A stretch of 64,000 bases of DNA from Dipteronia dyeriana (lineage: Eukaryota; Streptophyta; Magnoliopsida; Sapindales; Sapindaceae), in NCBI GenBank assembly GCA_032871835.1, contig CM065297.1, positions 41,541,098 through 41,605,097 on the forward strand, in the 5' to 3' direction. A program made the translations under genes and the position numbers. Positions 11,259 through 24,322 of this stretch are shown here, in pieces. The first letter of the stretch is position 1. Every line of letters starts with the position of its first letter. A model generated the notes under the pieces. That model ran no database searches. It saw only the letters and a program-made list of their open reading frames with translations, and had not been told where the DNA came from.

Positions 11259-13294
11259 TTTAGGGAAAAATCGGTTAAAAAATGCGGCGAAAGCGTAAAA
11301 TTACGGTTTGATATATTTAAAAAATTTCCCTTTAATAGAAAGAACCTTAACCCTAGACTAATTGACGTATATTAAAAGTATCGTACCTTTTTCTTCATAA
11401 CGATTAAACTAGTGATGAATTGAATCAGCATGATCTTCCAATCCAATCACGAACGTGAATCATCTAGGAGTGTGAGCTCCCTTTCTTTTAATTGCATACA
11501 TGAGGAAAGAAATAAACAAAATCTTCTTCCTTTTTAGTCATAATTATCCTCCAAGAGAAAACCTAAGAACGTCTGGTCACTTGTGAATTATCAATTTATT
11601 TAATTGAAACTCATGTGAACCCGATTCGATTTTTGTACACAAAACCCTTTTGATGTAAAGGATACTAGTGCACTATCGAAAACAAAAACATTCCCTTTTT
11701 CTCTTCTCCTTGGCCGAATTCTACACACAATGGTTGGATGAAGTTTTTTGTTAACTATATAAGCAAAATAAAAAAAAAATCTTCTCTTATGACTCCAACA
11801 AGCCTTGGCCGAATTCTTTAGCATAGAATTACTAGCTTGGCAGAATTCCTCTATAGGAATATATATAGGTGTCCAAATCCTCTCCAGGATTTATTTGATG
11901 GACAAGAATCCTCTCCTTTGGGGTATTTACTTGGTGACAAAGAATCATTTTCAAAAAAAAAAAAATTCCACACCAAGACAAATAGTGTATTTATTCAATA
12001 ACCAATTACTGAATATAATTAAATTGTGACTAAATCAAAAAAAAAAACTTACTAATAAAAATCAAATACTTCCTAATTTGACTAGATAAATAAATTTCTA
12101 TTATTTATCTATTTATCAAATATAGTATTTGATACTTATCGTAGTACCAACAATAATATGAATCTAGGAGACCATCTCCAACTAGGAAAAGGATTTTGAT
12201 TTTTTAAAAATAATTAATTAATTAATTAATTAATTAATTAATTAATTTCCATTTAATTAAATAATAAAATAAAAAACAACACATAAGACTAATAAATAGT
12301 CCCTTGCCGCCCAAGCCTATATATATGGGTCAAATATTGTTTTTCCTAATTTATTAAATCCATTTGATTTAAATAAAAAGTCCATATGTGAACTAGACAC
12401 ATTCTTACTAAAAGAAACAAGTCCATATGCCGTAATACAATTCTATATGGACGCATAAATTGGTCCAGTAGAATATATCAAGTGATCCATGCTAGTTCGT
12501 GTGAATTGAAAATCTTGAGGGGCTATCTAAACATAAGTTCTAATAGACACAACCCAATCACAATCAATAAATGATTCACTTAGGTCCGATCTATTAATTT
12601 TAGTTCATTCCACAAAAGAACTAAAATTGAACTCTTAAATAAAGATAGAATAAGTTAATATTTCTCATTCATACCCTAGACAACCTTATTGGAGAAAGTG
12701 TATCCTCGTGAAGAATATCAGTAATCGCCAAGAGCTCATAGACCGCATATAGCTCTCTAAGTTACCATATTTATTCCTATGACCACATTTAGAACTTGGA
12801 TATTTTGACTTGTCCGGAATCCATATTTCAATAGATACTATTGAAAACTTAACGTTAAAATTTAATATACAATACCTAAAAACATCCATATGATGATATT
12901 CTACTCTCATTTAATAAATGGAATCATGATGTCCATATCTATAAATGAAGTCCACTATCGATTAACAAATGAATACCACCAAACTATCGAGGATATACTA
13001 TGCTATATAATCGAACCCATTAATAGCTCAAATGATAACACTTGCAACCATAAGTCCGTCATTTATCTCAAGATTGAGATAGACTCCCCGATTGTCTTCA
13101 AGTGAAAACTTTTATCCATTGACGGTTCTGGATAAAGTATTTCACTGTGATCTTATTCATTGCACCCAGTGCACTAGATTCTTTTACCCAAAGACACCAC
13201 AATTTGATGATTTTAGACTTATCATAACACAATTGATCCTACTCAAATGCTAGCAAAAGAATCTATAAATTTAACAAGATAAAGGTGTCCAACC
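11259..13294 (-). repeat. 3' LTR of element C (about 2036 bp)
   Basis: The reverse complement matches the B LTR along its length, with indels. Outer end TTTAGGGAAAAATCGG corresponds to the B terminus TGTAGGGAAAA. Inner end GTCCAACC corresponds to the B start TGTTGGGC. Both terminal dinucleotides have decayed by a base. The 258 bases at 13295-13552 are the AT-rich 3' noncoding stretch of C and hold no ORF. Confidence 0.85.
12211..12246. repeat. (TAAT)n microsatellite
   Basis: About nine perfect TAAT units inside the 3' LTR of element C. Confidence 0.95.
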
Positions 13295-13552
13295 TTTATC
13301 TTAAGTTGTGAAAAATATTCAAGACTAACTAAAGAATTGTCTACCTCGTACATATCCAGATGTACGAACAATTCTTCTTCTCTTATAGTCTTTTGACTTT
13401 ATGATTATTTACTTTTGATAATTATATTAATTAAATTATAAATGCTATAAGATTTGTTAAACTAGAAATCACTTTTATTAATATGAAAAGATTGTCAAAT
13501 ACATTATTACACTCTTGCTATCGAGCATAATCCCAACAATCTCCCACTTGCT

Positions 13553-15190
13553 CTATAGAAAATATGTCATATCTCTTATCCTCATATTCATCAGGTGTCT
13601 ATCAAAACTCTTTTGTGGAAGAGCCTTTTTAAAGGGATCCACTAGATTTTCTGCCGATGCGATCTTGGTTACCCTCACGTCTCCCCTATGCACAATTTCC
13701 CTTAAAAGGTGATACTTTCTTTCAATGTGTTTCTCTCTCTTATGACTTCTTGGTTCACTCGAATTAGCCACTGCTCCACTATTGTCATAATAGATAGTGA
13801 TCTGCTTATTCGCATCAGGAACCACTTCCAAGTCAATCAAGAATTGACGGAGCTAGACAGCCCCACATGCGGCAACATACTCTACTAACATGGTGGAGTC
13901 AGCAATACAAGATTGCTTGATACTCCTCCATATGATTGCCCTTCCTCCATGTGTAAACACAGATCTTGATGTTGATCCTCTAGAGTCAGAATCCAATTGA
14001 AAATCAGAATCTGTATACCCAACGGGAATTAAATCCCCTCCAAAATAAGCAAGCATATAATCTCCCATTCTCTTGAGATACTTGAAAATATGCTTTATTG
14101 TCGTCCAGTGATCAGGACCAGGTTTCGATTGAAGCGTGCTAATTATGCTAACAGCAAAACAAATATTCGGTCTAGTATAGAGCATTGCATACATGAGACC
14201 CCCAACTGCCGAGGCATAGGGAACCTTACTCATGAATCACTATTCATGCTCAATCTTAGGAACTTGTTCCTTAGATTGTTTGATTCCATGTTTGAAAGGT
14301 AGCATACCTTTCTTGGAATCTTACATTGAAAACCTAGACAAGATTTTATCTATGTATGAAGCTTGGGATAAGGCAATCGTTCTATTATTTCTATCCCTTA
14401 TGACTTGGATACAAAGAATATAACTTGCTTCTCATAAGTCCTTCATATCAAATTGTTTAGCTAACCATTCTTCTACTGATGTCAGTACACCTACATTGTT
14501 TCCGATGAGTAGTATATCATCAACGAAAAGAACTAGGAAAACCAACTTGTCACCTTTAATCCTTTTATATACACAGGGTTCGCCAAGGTTTTGAATAAAT
14601 CCAAAACTTGTCACGGCTTGATCGAACCTTATGTTCCAGGATCTGGATGCTTGCTTCAATCCATATATGGATCTCTGTAACTTGCATACCCTTTCCTCTT
14701 AACCTTTTTCAATGAATCCTTCTGGTTGAATCATATAGATGCTTTCGTCAAGACTTCTATTAAGGAAAGCTGCCTTGACGTCCATTTGCCAAATCTCTAG
14801 GTCAAGAGATGTGACAATGAATAAGAGTATCCTAATATATTTAAACATGGCCACAGGAGAGAAGGTTTCCACAAAATCGATACCTTCCTTTTGTGTGTAA
14901 CCTTTAGCTACCAATCTAGCTTTAAAGGTTTCCATCATTCCATTCATTCCTCTTTTCCTCTTGTATACCCACTAGCACTGATGGGATTTATCCCTTTAGG
15001 CAAGTCTACGATAGACCAGAATTTGTTCTTGAACATAGATTCAATTCGGATTGCATTGGGTTTTGCCAATGGCAACAATCAACATCTTCAAATGCTTCCT
15101 TGTATGTATAGGGATCATCGTCATCCGAGAGATTCTCTACAGAATCTTCTAGACCGATGTATCTCTCGGATTGTCTACTAACCCTCCCAT
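13553..15190 (-). pseudogene. Copia RT and RNase H (element C), broken
   Basis: Pieces at 14699-14947 (KGYTQKEGIDFVETFSPVA, MDVKAAFLN), 14432-14659 (KQASRSWN, then FVDD as the RT catalytic box), 13853-14233 (RPNICFAV, GYTDSDF) and 13553-13840 (RNase H C-terminus). Unlike A and B, the RNase H motif keeps its Asp (YYDNSGAV). The RT box keeps both Asp residues, with Phe in place of Tyr. Frameshifts and stops separate the pieces. The gene order and motifs make the assignment firm, but it is not functional. Confidence 0.88.
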
Positions 15191-15199
15191 TACGATGAG

Positions 15200-16545
15200 G
15201 TATGGTAGAATGTTGATCTTATGTTGGTGTGGAACTTACAATTGGGCTAGGTTGTAAGAACCTCTTGGGAATTGTATCTCTTGAAAGCTCATTCAGGACA
15301 ATTATACTTTTAGGCACAAAATTATTCATATAGTCCTCTTCCAGAAATTTAGCATTTGTCGAAACAAATACTTTAAGATCTGAAGGACTATAGAAATAAT
15401 ATCCTTTGGTTCTTTTTGGATACCCTACAAATATGCATGTTTCTATACGGGACTCCATCTTTTATGTCTTTCCTTTTAACACGTGCGTAGGACATCCAAA
15501 TATCCTAAAATGTTGTAAACTAGGCTTTCGCCTGATCCATAACTCATACGGCGTTTTAGGAACCGACTTGTATAGTATATCGTTTAGAATGTACATAGCA
15601 GTTTGTAAAGCATATCCCCAAAAAGAATTAGGAAGCGTTGAATAACTCAACATAGACCTAACCATGTCTAAAAAAGTTCTATTTCTCTGTTCTGCCACCC
15701 CATTTTGTTGAGGTGTTCCTGGTGCAGAAAACTGATAAATTATTCCATTATCAATAAGAAATTGTTGAAACTCACCAGATAGATATTCTCCACCACGATT
15801 AAACCTCAAGATTTTTATGTGTTTCTACTTCAGCTTTAAAAGCTTTGAACATGTCAAAAGCATATGACATATGTCTCATGAGATAAACATAGCCAAATCT
15901 TGAGTAATCATCCGTGAAAGTGATGAAGTACTCATATCCACCTCTAGCTTAAATGCTCATAGGACCATATACATTAGTGTGTACTAATCCTAAACATTCA
16001 GTGGCTCTTGTGCCTTTAGTCGTTAACGACCTTTTGGTCATTTTACTTTCCAAACAAGATTCACAAGCTCGTAGATCATCAAACTTTAGGTCGCTTAGAG
16101 GTCGGTCACTAACCAATCTTTTAATCCTATCAAGGTTAATATGACCTAGACACAAATGTCATAGGTAGGTTTCATCTTTTGATAATTCTACTCTTTTATG
16201 ATTAGGTTCCACTGATTCCGTGTCTAACAAGTGAGAGATATTTCTATGCAAATAGAATAAATCATTTACCAATGTACATTTACAAACAAATTTTTTATTC
16301 CTACTAATAAAAAAAGCTTTATTAAAAGTAACTGAATATCTAAATTTATTTAAACAAGAAACTGAAATTAAATTCCTCTTCAATTGAGGTACATAATAAA
16401 CGTCTATAAAATCTAAATGCCTATAAGAATCTAAACTAATTCTAATATCTCCCACTGAACTGACAGACACCAACGTTCCATAGCCTAAACGCAAGTTCAA
16501 TTCATTCTCATTAAGCCTTCTCCTTTCCATGAACAGGAAAAACAA
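15200..16545 (-). pseudogene. Copia integrase and GAG-pre-integrase (element C), broken
   Basis: Piece 16159-16545 is the segment after the protease, with the conserved YYVPQLKRNLISVS. Piece 15949-16155 carries the zinc-binding HLCLGH...CESCL signature and the start of the catalytic core, which reads HTNVYGP in place of HTDVCGP. Piece 15462-15809 has RFNRGGEYL, where the second catalytic Asp (normally SDRGGEY) is also Asn, and NGVAEQRN, which keeps the Glu. Piece 15219-15458 is the C-terminal part. Two of three catalytic acids are lost. Confidence 0.85.
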
Positions 16546-16812
16546 ACATGATTAGTGGCTCTGGAGTCTATGATCCGAGAATCCATAGAATCTGCCAAAA
16601 AACATGTTTCAAGATAACTAATATTACCTTCTTCCTTCTTGTCCTAATACTTTGGGCAATTTCTTTTCAAATGTCCCTTTTCACCATAAAAGAAACACTT
16701 CCCTATGATCTTGGTTACTTTATTTGTCTCATTCTTAGTAGATCCTAGTTGCTTTTTCTTTTGTTGTTACTTGACCTTCTTACGGGTCTTAACAGTAGAA
16801 TCTTTACCTATA
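16546..16812 (-). pseudogene. Gag C-terminus with zinc knuckle and protease active site (element C)
   Basis: The zinc knuckle reads KCFFYGEKGHLKRNC at about 16650-16700, so the second Cys of the CX2C is Tyr. Downstream, the protease active site reads IIDSRATNHVC at about 16560-16595, with Arg in place of the Gly of the normal DSG triad. Both changes would disable the domains. The segment ends at the F insertion site (16813-16817). Confidence 0.8.
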
Positions 16813-16817
16813 GCATG

Positions 16818-16851
16818 TAAAAATCCCTAGAAAGTATGTGTCTATGACCGG

Positions 16852-16885
<34 letters not shown>

Positions 16886-18366
16886 GAATAGGTTTTAATT
16901 AGATAGATTACCAATTTTGTGAATTAATCAATATTAACAATTCTACTCCATTCTACTAAGTGTTCAAATAAAAGACAACAAAGATAAAACAATAACAACA
17001 CACAATATATACGTGGAAACCCTCCAAATGGGAAAACCATGGGCTGATATATGCGCCACACACGATAATCAAAATCCACTATTGAGAGAAAGTTTACAAC
17101 CTAGGTTGACCTCCCGTCTAACCCTCCAGCTACTAACCCTTTCACTTTACCCAACAGGCCTTAATAGTGATTTTGAATCACTAACCTTGTGCACTAATCA
17201 CATAACCACAAACTTAATCAACAATGAAGAGATAATGGCAACCTAAGTGAATATGCAAGAATATTGAATATGTAAAAATGCTAGGTCAAGACATTCATGC
17301 TTATCTAGGATTAATAATGACAATTAAAGCAAATCCTGGATATCAATTTCCAAATGCAAAGGCAAGAAGAATTAGGTAGAAGGGTAAAACCGTCCTAAAT
17401 TCTAGCTAGCAGAAATTAATGCATCTCCACCAACAATCAATACACAAGCATGTCATAAAAGTAATTAAACATACAAGCAAGCATTTAATATGCAATAAAG
17501 ACTAAAACACTAGGCATACATGTCTTTGTAATGAAACTATGAAGTCTAGAGCATGCAGAAGTTAGCTAGTCAAGAAGAAGATGATGCACCATGCTTGAAT
17601 GATCCTAGAATGAAGCTAGATGATCATAAGATGAAGTTGGGTTGAGTAAAAATGAGTGTTTGGGAGTCCCTCTCTCTAGAAAAGCTAGAACATCAAAATG
17701 GCTTCTTGGACTCTTAAAAACCAAAGAGAAGAGAAGAGAACATAGATATATGGTGCCCTACACAAAATGGCATCGTTTTGGGCGAAACGCAACCAAAACC
17801 CGTCAGGACCGCTGGCTGTACCGCTGACCAAGTAAGTGTCCAGACCGCGGCACGAAGAGCGGTGTATCGCCTGGACAATGCCGCTATGTAGGCCGCTGTG
17901 CATGTAGTGTGCACAGACCACGGTCTAGACAACATGCAATGTTTGTGAAACTTCGCTTGGGAGACAGCGGCGTATGCAACAAGCACAAACCGCTGTAGCC
18001 ACAGCATGCATCCTCTGGTAAACACCGTGGTACAGGCTGCAACGAGGGCACTGCACAGAGAGCAGTCTGAATCGTGGTAAAGAGAAATAAAACCTCTTTT
18101 TAAGGCACAAAAATACATTCAACACTAAAATAAAAATAAGACACACAAGGCACACAAGATGGCAAATAAGCATATATGCAAGATAAAAAATAAAATGCAT
18201 GAGTGTGTGTGTGCACTAATACCTCTTCAATGAAAGTTAAGTAGGTGTTTTTACCTTTGATGCTTGAGCTTGGTTACGAACAATGATGCCCTAAACTACC
18301 CTTACATATTGATCCTAAAATGTGGTTGTCAACAAAATAAGTCAATCAAACACTAAGGAACTTACA
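16818..18366 (-). repeat. 3' LTR of element F (1549 bp)
   Basis: Matches 44279-45783 along its whole length. In element sense it starts TGTAAGTTCC. The inner end is marked by the adjacent purine tract (minus-strand sense CCAAAGGGGGAGAT, 18367-18380). It carries an unusual run of 32 G (16853-16884) where the other LTR has only GGGG. A GC-rich, palindrome-rich block lies at about 17776-18075. Confidence 0.9.
16853..16884. repeat. Homopolymer run of 32 G
   Basis: Uninterrupted G32 on the plus strand, at the conserved G-run position of Sirevirus-like LTRs just before GTGAATAGG. The other LTR of F has four G there. Confidence 0.95.
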
Positions 18367-19482
18367 ATCTCCCCCTTTGGCTATTTCGTGACAAAACCAT
18401 TTACTCACAAAGAATCCTCAAAAAAAAAATAACAAGAGGTTAACAAAAACATTATATATTACAAGAGATACCTAAAGCTAAATCTTCAAATCTTTCATCT
18501 CTTGTAGAATGATCATCCCTAAAAAACAAAGAACTACACTTTCCAAGACAAGTGTATGAGAGGGATCAAGATAAATAAAAACAAGTGCAATTTGCATGAA
18601 TTAGAAACAAGTAACATGCAATATCAACTCCCTAAATAGGTCAACTCCCTAAATAGGTCAACTCCCTCTTAATAGGTCAATTTCCCCTTAAATCATGTCA
18701 ATATCAACTCCCCCTAAATCCAACACTACTCCTCTTTTTTGTCACAAGATAGGCAAAAGAGTATTCCCAACCGGGACGCTTTAGCAAAGAGAGATATTTA
18801 CAATGTAAATGCATAATCATATACAACAACTTTATGCAGTTTAATTAAGAGAGAGAAATTTATGGAAGTTTTATTGATTGGAATATGTCCGAAAGATTGC
18901 CTTGAATGAAATACATGCAACATCAACTTCCAAAAGCCTGGTATTTGGCAAAGGAAAATAGCACATGAGGTTCCAAGAGAAGTCAAACCAATTTGCACCA
19001 AATTGTCAGTGGAAAACAAGATATAGTTTAACCAAAAAAATTAAGAGCAACTATCAAACTTTACAAGTTGAACACGACATGAGCGACTATTGTGCCCTTT
19101 TAGATTTTTTCGGGCAAGATGCTCGTATGATAGTAGCCTTGTTCAACAAGTAAATAGAGAGAGACTATTGGATTATGAAAACCTTGAAATGATACAATAT
19201 CCTTATTGATTATAGTCTAAAAAATCACTTTCACACAAATTTGCAATCAATTTTAAGCATTCAATAAATTCATCATGCACAACAATTTAAGCATGTCAAA
19301 ATCAAGTTTTCATAAACATGGAGATAAACTTTGGGTCAATCAAATGTACTTCCCAATCAAATTTCCTAGTCCAAAAATACATGTTTGAACACAAAAGAGA
19401 CATGCATTTCAAATAAGGCAAGTGCCCACTTATTGAATAAAAGTCATAATAATATATGCATCCAAAATACTCAAGCAATTAA
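18367..19482 (-). other. Element F 3' noncoding region with purine tract and short repeats
   Basis: Between the RNase H remnant and the 3' LTR. It holds the purine tract at 18367-18380 and further pyrimidine-rich (plus-strand) copies around 18660-18720. The phrase CAACTCCCTAAATAGGT is repeated in tandem at about 18627-18680. No convincing ORF; the extra 3' ORF seen in D is not visible here. Confidence 0.7.
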
Positions 19483-21394
19483 TTAAAGAGCATAAAATTG
19501 AACAATTATTTGCTTATTAGAATGCAAGTTTGCTCTCTTTGCTTGAGCTCCCCATATAGGGTAATGCATATAACAAATCCCAATAGACCTACTAAGAGAC
19601 TTGAACTTAGTTGAATCTAATGGTTTCGTAAACAAATCCGCTAGTTGATCATTTGTGCTTACATGTTCAAGTGCAATGCATTTGCTCTCAACTAGCTCTT
19701 TAATGAAATGATGTCTAATGTCAATATGCTTAGTTCCAGAATGTTGGACAGGATTTTTTTGAAATATTAATGGCACTCATATTGTCACAATAAAGGGTTA
19801 GAGTACCTTGCTCAAAACCATAATCCATAAGCATTTGCTTCATCCAAATGAGTTGTGTGCAAGCACTCCCAGCGGCTATATACTCGTCCTCGTCTGTGGA
19901 TAATGAGATGGAATTTTGCTTCTTGCAAAACCAAGACACAAGATTGTTCCCTAGAAAGAAGCAACCGCCCGATGTACTCTTTCTATCATCACAATTACCT
20001 GCCCAATCTGCATCACTAAAGCCAACTAAACTAGCATTAGTGTCAAAAGAGTACCATATCCCATAGTTGGATGTCCCATTCACGTATCGAATGATTCTCT
20101 TCACGGAGGAGAGATGGGATTCATTGGGATTGGCTTGATACCTAGCACATACACCAACACTAAAGGCTATATTGGGCCTCCTAGCAGTCAAGTATAGCAA
20201 GCTCCCTATCATGTCTAGATATAGACTTTGATCCACACTTTTTCCACTAGCATCCTTGCTAAGTTTCAATGTGGTACTCATAGGCGTGTCACAATGTTTA
20301 GCATTCTCAAGACCAAATTTCTTCACTAGGTTCTTGGCATATTTAGCTTGGGATATGAAGATCCCATCATTCATTTGCTTGATTTGCAAGCCTAGGAAGT
20401 AATTGAGTTCACCAACAATGCTTATTTCAAACTCATGAGTCATGACATCAACAAATTGTTTAACTTTCAAATTGTTTGTGGAACTAAAAACTATATCATC
20501 AACATAAATTTGAGCTATGAATAGCTCATCTTTAGTACGCTTGATGAATAAGATCTTGTCAACACTACCTCTAGAATAGCCATTGTCAACAAGATAATGA
20601 GTGAGACGCTCATACCAAGCCCTTGGTGCTTGTTTTAACCCATATATAACCTTTTTGAGACGATAAACATGATTGCCCTTGGGTTGATCAACAAACACTT
20701 CCTCTTGCAAGAAGCCATTGAGGAAGGCACTCTTAACATCCATTTGATGCAATTTAAACTTGTGCACACAAGAAATGGATTAGAGAAGCCTAATAGACTC
20801 TAATCGGGCAACAGGAGCAAAAGTCTCCTCAAAGTCGATACCTTCAATTTGTGAGTACCCTAGTTCTACAAGTCTAGCCTTGATCCGCACAATGTTGCCA
20901 TCCTCATCGGATTTATTCCTATAGACCCACTTGGTGCCTATCACATTAGCGTTCTTAGGCCTAGGAACTAGAGTCCAAACCTCATTTCTTTCAAATTGAT
21001 TTAGCTCTTGTTGTATAGCAAGAACCCAAAATTCATCACTTAAAGCTTTATCAACCTTTTGGGGTTCAATTTTAGAGGTGTAGCAAGTGTAGCTAATTTG
21101 ATTTGCTAATTGATGCCTAGTTCTAACATCTTCATTCACATCTCCAATGATGTCACTCTTGTTGTGAAGATGTCTAACCCAATGAGCAGGTTCCTTAGAT
21201 TCCAAGGTAGAATCTCTATCAAGAAATTGAGAGACCTCTTTTTCAAGATTTGACTTTTCATCACTTGAAGTCTCACCAATCTTCTCCAAGGGAGAATCAT
21301 CAACCATACTAATCTCCTCATCATGGTTACTAACCTTAGGCCCATAATCATCTATGATCACATTGGATGATTCCATAACACTTCGTGTCTTCAA
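19483..21394 (-). pseudogene. Copia RT and RNase H (element F), nearly complete but broken
   Basis: The piece at 20780-21394 holds the linker and the RT N-terminus ([35 protein letters not shown]). The piece at 19730-20767 (345 codons) runs from MDVKSAFLNG through an intact YVDD box (about 20490) to RNase H, with DADWAG, DEYIAAG and YCDNMSA all present. A stop at about 20779 and a +1 slip in the T7 run at about 19752 split the gene. The rest of RNase H (KHIDIRHHFIKE, LADLFTKPLD) continues in another frame at 19483-19776. RT and RNase H active sites look intact, so the damage is mainly to the frame. Confidence 0.92.
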
Positions 21395-21399
21395 ATTAA

Positions 21400-22536
21400 A
21401 AACTTTATATGCCTTACTATTTAGAGCATAGACAATGAAAATCCCTTCATCACTCTTAGCATCAAACTTACCAAGTTAATCACGGTCATTTAGAATGTAG
21501 CACTTGCTTCCAAATGAGTGGAAGTAGTTAACATTTGGTTTCCTAACCTTCCACAATTCATAGGAGGTTTGCCTAGTATCGGTCCTTAAAAACACTCTAT
21601 TTCCTATATAACAAGTTGTATTCACTATCTCGATCCAAAGATTCCTAGGAACATTGTTGCTAAGCAACATCACACGAGCCATCTCTTGGAGGACCCTATT
21701 CTTCCTCTCTACAACTCCATTTTGTTAAGGAATTCGAGGAGCCGAGAACTCATGGGAGATTCCAAGACTATCATAAAAATTTTCAAAGCAAATATTTTCA
21801 AATTCTCTCCCATGATCACTCCTAATTCTCTTAATGCATTTTATTTGTGAATCCATCTCATTTTGAATTTTAGTGCAAAGCTTTTTAAAATTTTCAAAAG
21901 TTTTAGATTTTTCTCTAAGAAAGTATGTCCATGTAAATCTAGAAAAATCATCAACACACACAAAGATTTACCTCTTACCACCGAGACGCTCGGTTTGCAT
22001 AGGACCCATAAGGTCCATATGAAGAAGCTCTAGTGGCTCCTTGGTGGCAAGATACTTACCCTTTTTATGCACACTCTCAGTTTGATTTCCTTGTTGACAA
22101 GGTCCACAAACTCCTTCAATCCTATTTCCAAACTTAGGAAGGCTTCTTACAACATTCAACCTCTCAAGAACTTTCAAGTCTTTGAAATTCATATGACCTA
22201 ACCTTTGATGCCACAATTCAACTTGATCACAACTACACAAATTACAAGAGATGTCATTAGAATCAAGACAATAACAATTGTCACTAGATCTCTTGCCTTT
22301 CAATAAAACTTGTCCATCTTCTTTTAGAATAGAACAATCAACTTTCCCAAACATAACCGAAAGCCCTTCAATATTCAAATGTTATATGCTAATAAGATTA
22401 GCTTGCAAGCCATCTACATAAAGAACATTAGGTAAGGAGGGCAAACTGGGGATGGATATGTTTCCTTTTCCTTAAACCTTCTTACGTGAACCATCACCAA
22501 AGGTGACAAATCCACCATCCTCCATAACAAGAGTCT
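21400..22536 (-). pseudogene. Protease C-terminal part, GAG-pre-integrase and integrase (element F)
   Basis: Next to the D insertion the protease continues with MEDGGFVTFGDGSRK (about 22530-22485). The piece at 21968-22378 has the zinc-binding LWHQRLGHMN...CGPCQQGNQ signature and HMDLMGPM, the first catalytic Asp of integrase. The piece at 21725-21961 has the second (SDHGREFEN). The piece at 21476-21682 is the C-terminal half. At the Glu region a stop lies in the first codons at about 21724. The integrase catalytic Asp residues look intact, unlike in B and C. Confidence 0.88.
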
Positions 22537-23298
22537 TGTTAGGTTTTAGTTTGTGTTGGCATTAATTCCATATCAAAATGATGTTTACTTGTAATGATTT
22601 AGTTGTTTAGATTCATGATGATTCAAGCTTCAAAGAAGAATGAACAACAAGTAAAAGCAAGTTCTAAGTCTTCAAAGAGAAAGGATTCAATTTGGTTCTA
22701 CAAAGGTATACTAAGATCTTATCTTTCTCTTACAAGGCTTAGGCACACACACACAATTCATATATTTGTGTCCCTACATCGTTGTGCACCATTATAGGCA
22801 CACATATACAATTCATTCATATGTCTCCCTGCATTATTGTGCACCATGTATAACACATTCACACACTTGAAGATGAATGCATGTTTTGTAAAATGCATGA
22901 TTGGAGACTATCTCTATGTAGTTTGCATTCTAGTGTGGATTGTGTTTGTGTGTGTATATATTTGTATAACATGGATATTGAACTTTAATTGAGTCTTAAA
23001 TCATTCTTAATTGAGTTTCGGTCATTTCGGTTACTCATACTACTGATTTCAAGTTCTAAGTTAAAAGATACTACACTTTCAACTCATGTTGCATACATTG
23101 TCTTCGTCTTCGTATATTGAGTCAAATTATTATTTTCTGGGTTGAGTATCTTATATGTCCATGTCCGTGTGAGTGTTACAGTTCATAATCCATAAACGGA
23201 TTCAAATTCACAGTTCGGAGACCGGAGAATGGTCGAAGAACGTGAAGGGAGTGCAAGGGAATTGCACCATGGCCAAAGGCCATTCTTTGGTGCAAGCC

Positions 23299-23321
23299 CG
23301 AGATGGCGCGTGGCCATCTCG
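23299..23321. repeat. Perfect hairpin in the D LTR
   Basis: CGAGATGG and CCATCTCG form an 8-bp stem around a 7-base loop. The same stem occurs in the LTRs of E, in reversed element orientation. Confidence 0.85.
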
Positions 23322-24322
23322 GCTGCAACACCTTGCTGCCCCAACATGCCCATGCACCATCTTGGGGAAGCAATAACAAATAAGGTCATTTTTTTCTTTT
23401 GGCTTCTTTCATTCCCTCTCCTTTATATTCTCTTTCCCTCTCACATTTCATTCTAAGAAGAAATTCAAACTTATGTGCAGAAATTTTCTCTCTACATTTT
23501 CTCACATTCCAAACACCATAACTTCTTAATTTGAACTCCGATTTGAGTGATTAAAAGTTGAGAGTGTTTGTCTATTCCTCCTCCATCTTTTCTCCGAAGA
23601 TTGGAGTGAGTTTTATTGCTGTTGTTGGAGTCTAAACACACAAAAACGGGACTGCACCTAAATCAACTAAGGTATTGATTTTCTCTCAAAGTTTTCTTTT
23701 AAAACTTGGTCAATTGCCTTGGGTTTTCTTCTTCAACTTATATATGTGTATTGTGAGTGTTTAGATTTGAGTTTTTCATTTCTTTTAAAGCTAGGTTGAG
23801 TTTTAATTAAAATCTTACATGTTGAGTTAGGTTTTGATTTTGCCTATGTTTTCACATGTTTGAGATTGTATTGTGCTAGCTTTGATTCTAGGACTATTTG
23901 ATGATCTTTGATTGATTGATTTTGTGAAAAATAGTTCCTCACATTTAATAGGCTCTCTTAGCCAAATTCTCACATTAATACATGTGCTTATGTTCTTTTG
24001 AGCTATTCATGTGTTTTTGTTGAATCTATGTATAGGAATATGCTCTAGAACTTTAGCTTAAATCTAAATGACTTTGTCATATGATTTTAGCATGTTTTTG
24101 GTTTGTGTGATTTAAACTTGATTTTATGGTTAATTGAACATATCTTGTGATTCAAGTTTAGATCTATGCATATATCTAGGTTGTAAATAATATTGAACAT
24201 ATCTTACATGCATTCATGCTCATGTCTAGTATTTTCCATAGGATGTGTTGATCATAGCATTCTATGTTGCGTGCTTGTTTGCATTTTGCATTCATGATCA
24301 CCTAGATGCCTTGTGAGAAGAA

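Noticed and set aside
17685..18200. ORFs of 78-134 codons in the F 3' LTR, with similar ones at 45220-45544
   Set aside because: They lie in the GC-rich LTR block, occur in overlapping frames, and are alike only because the LTRs are copies. No domain is recognisable.
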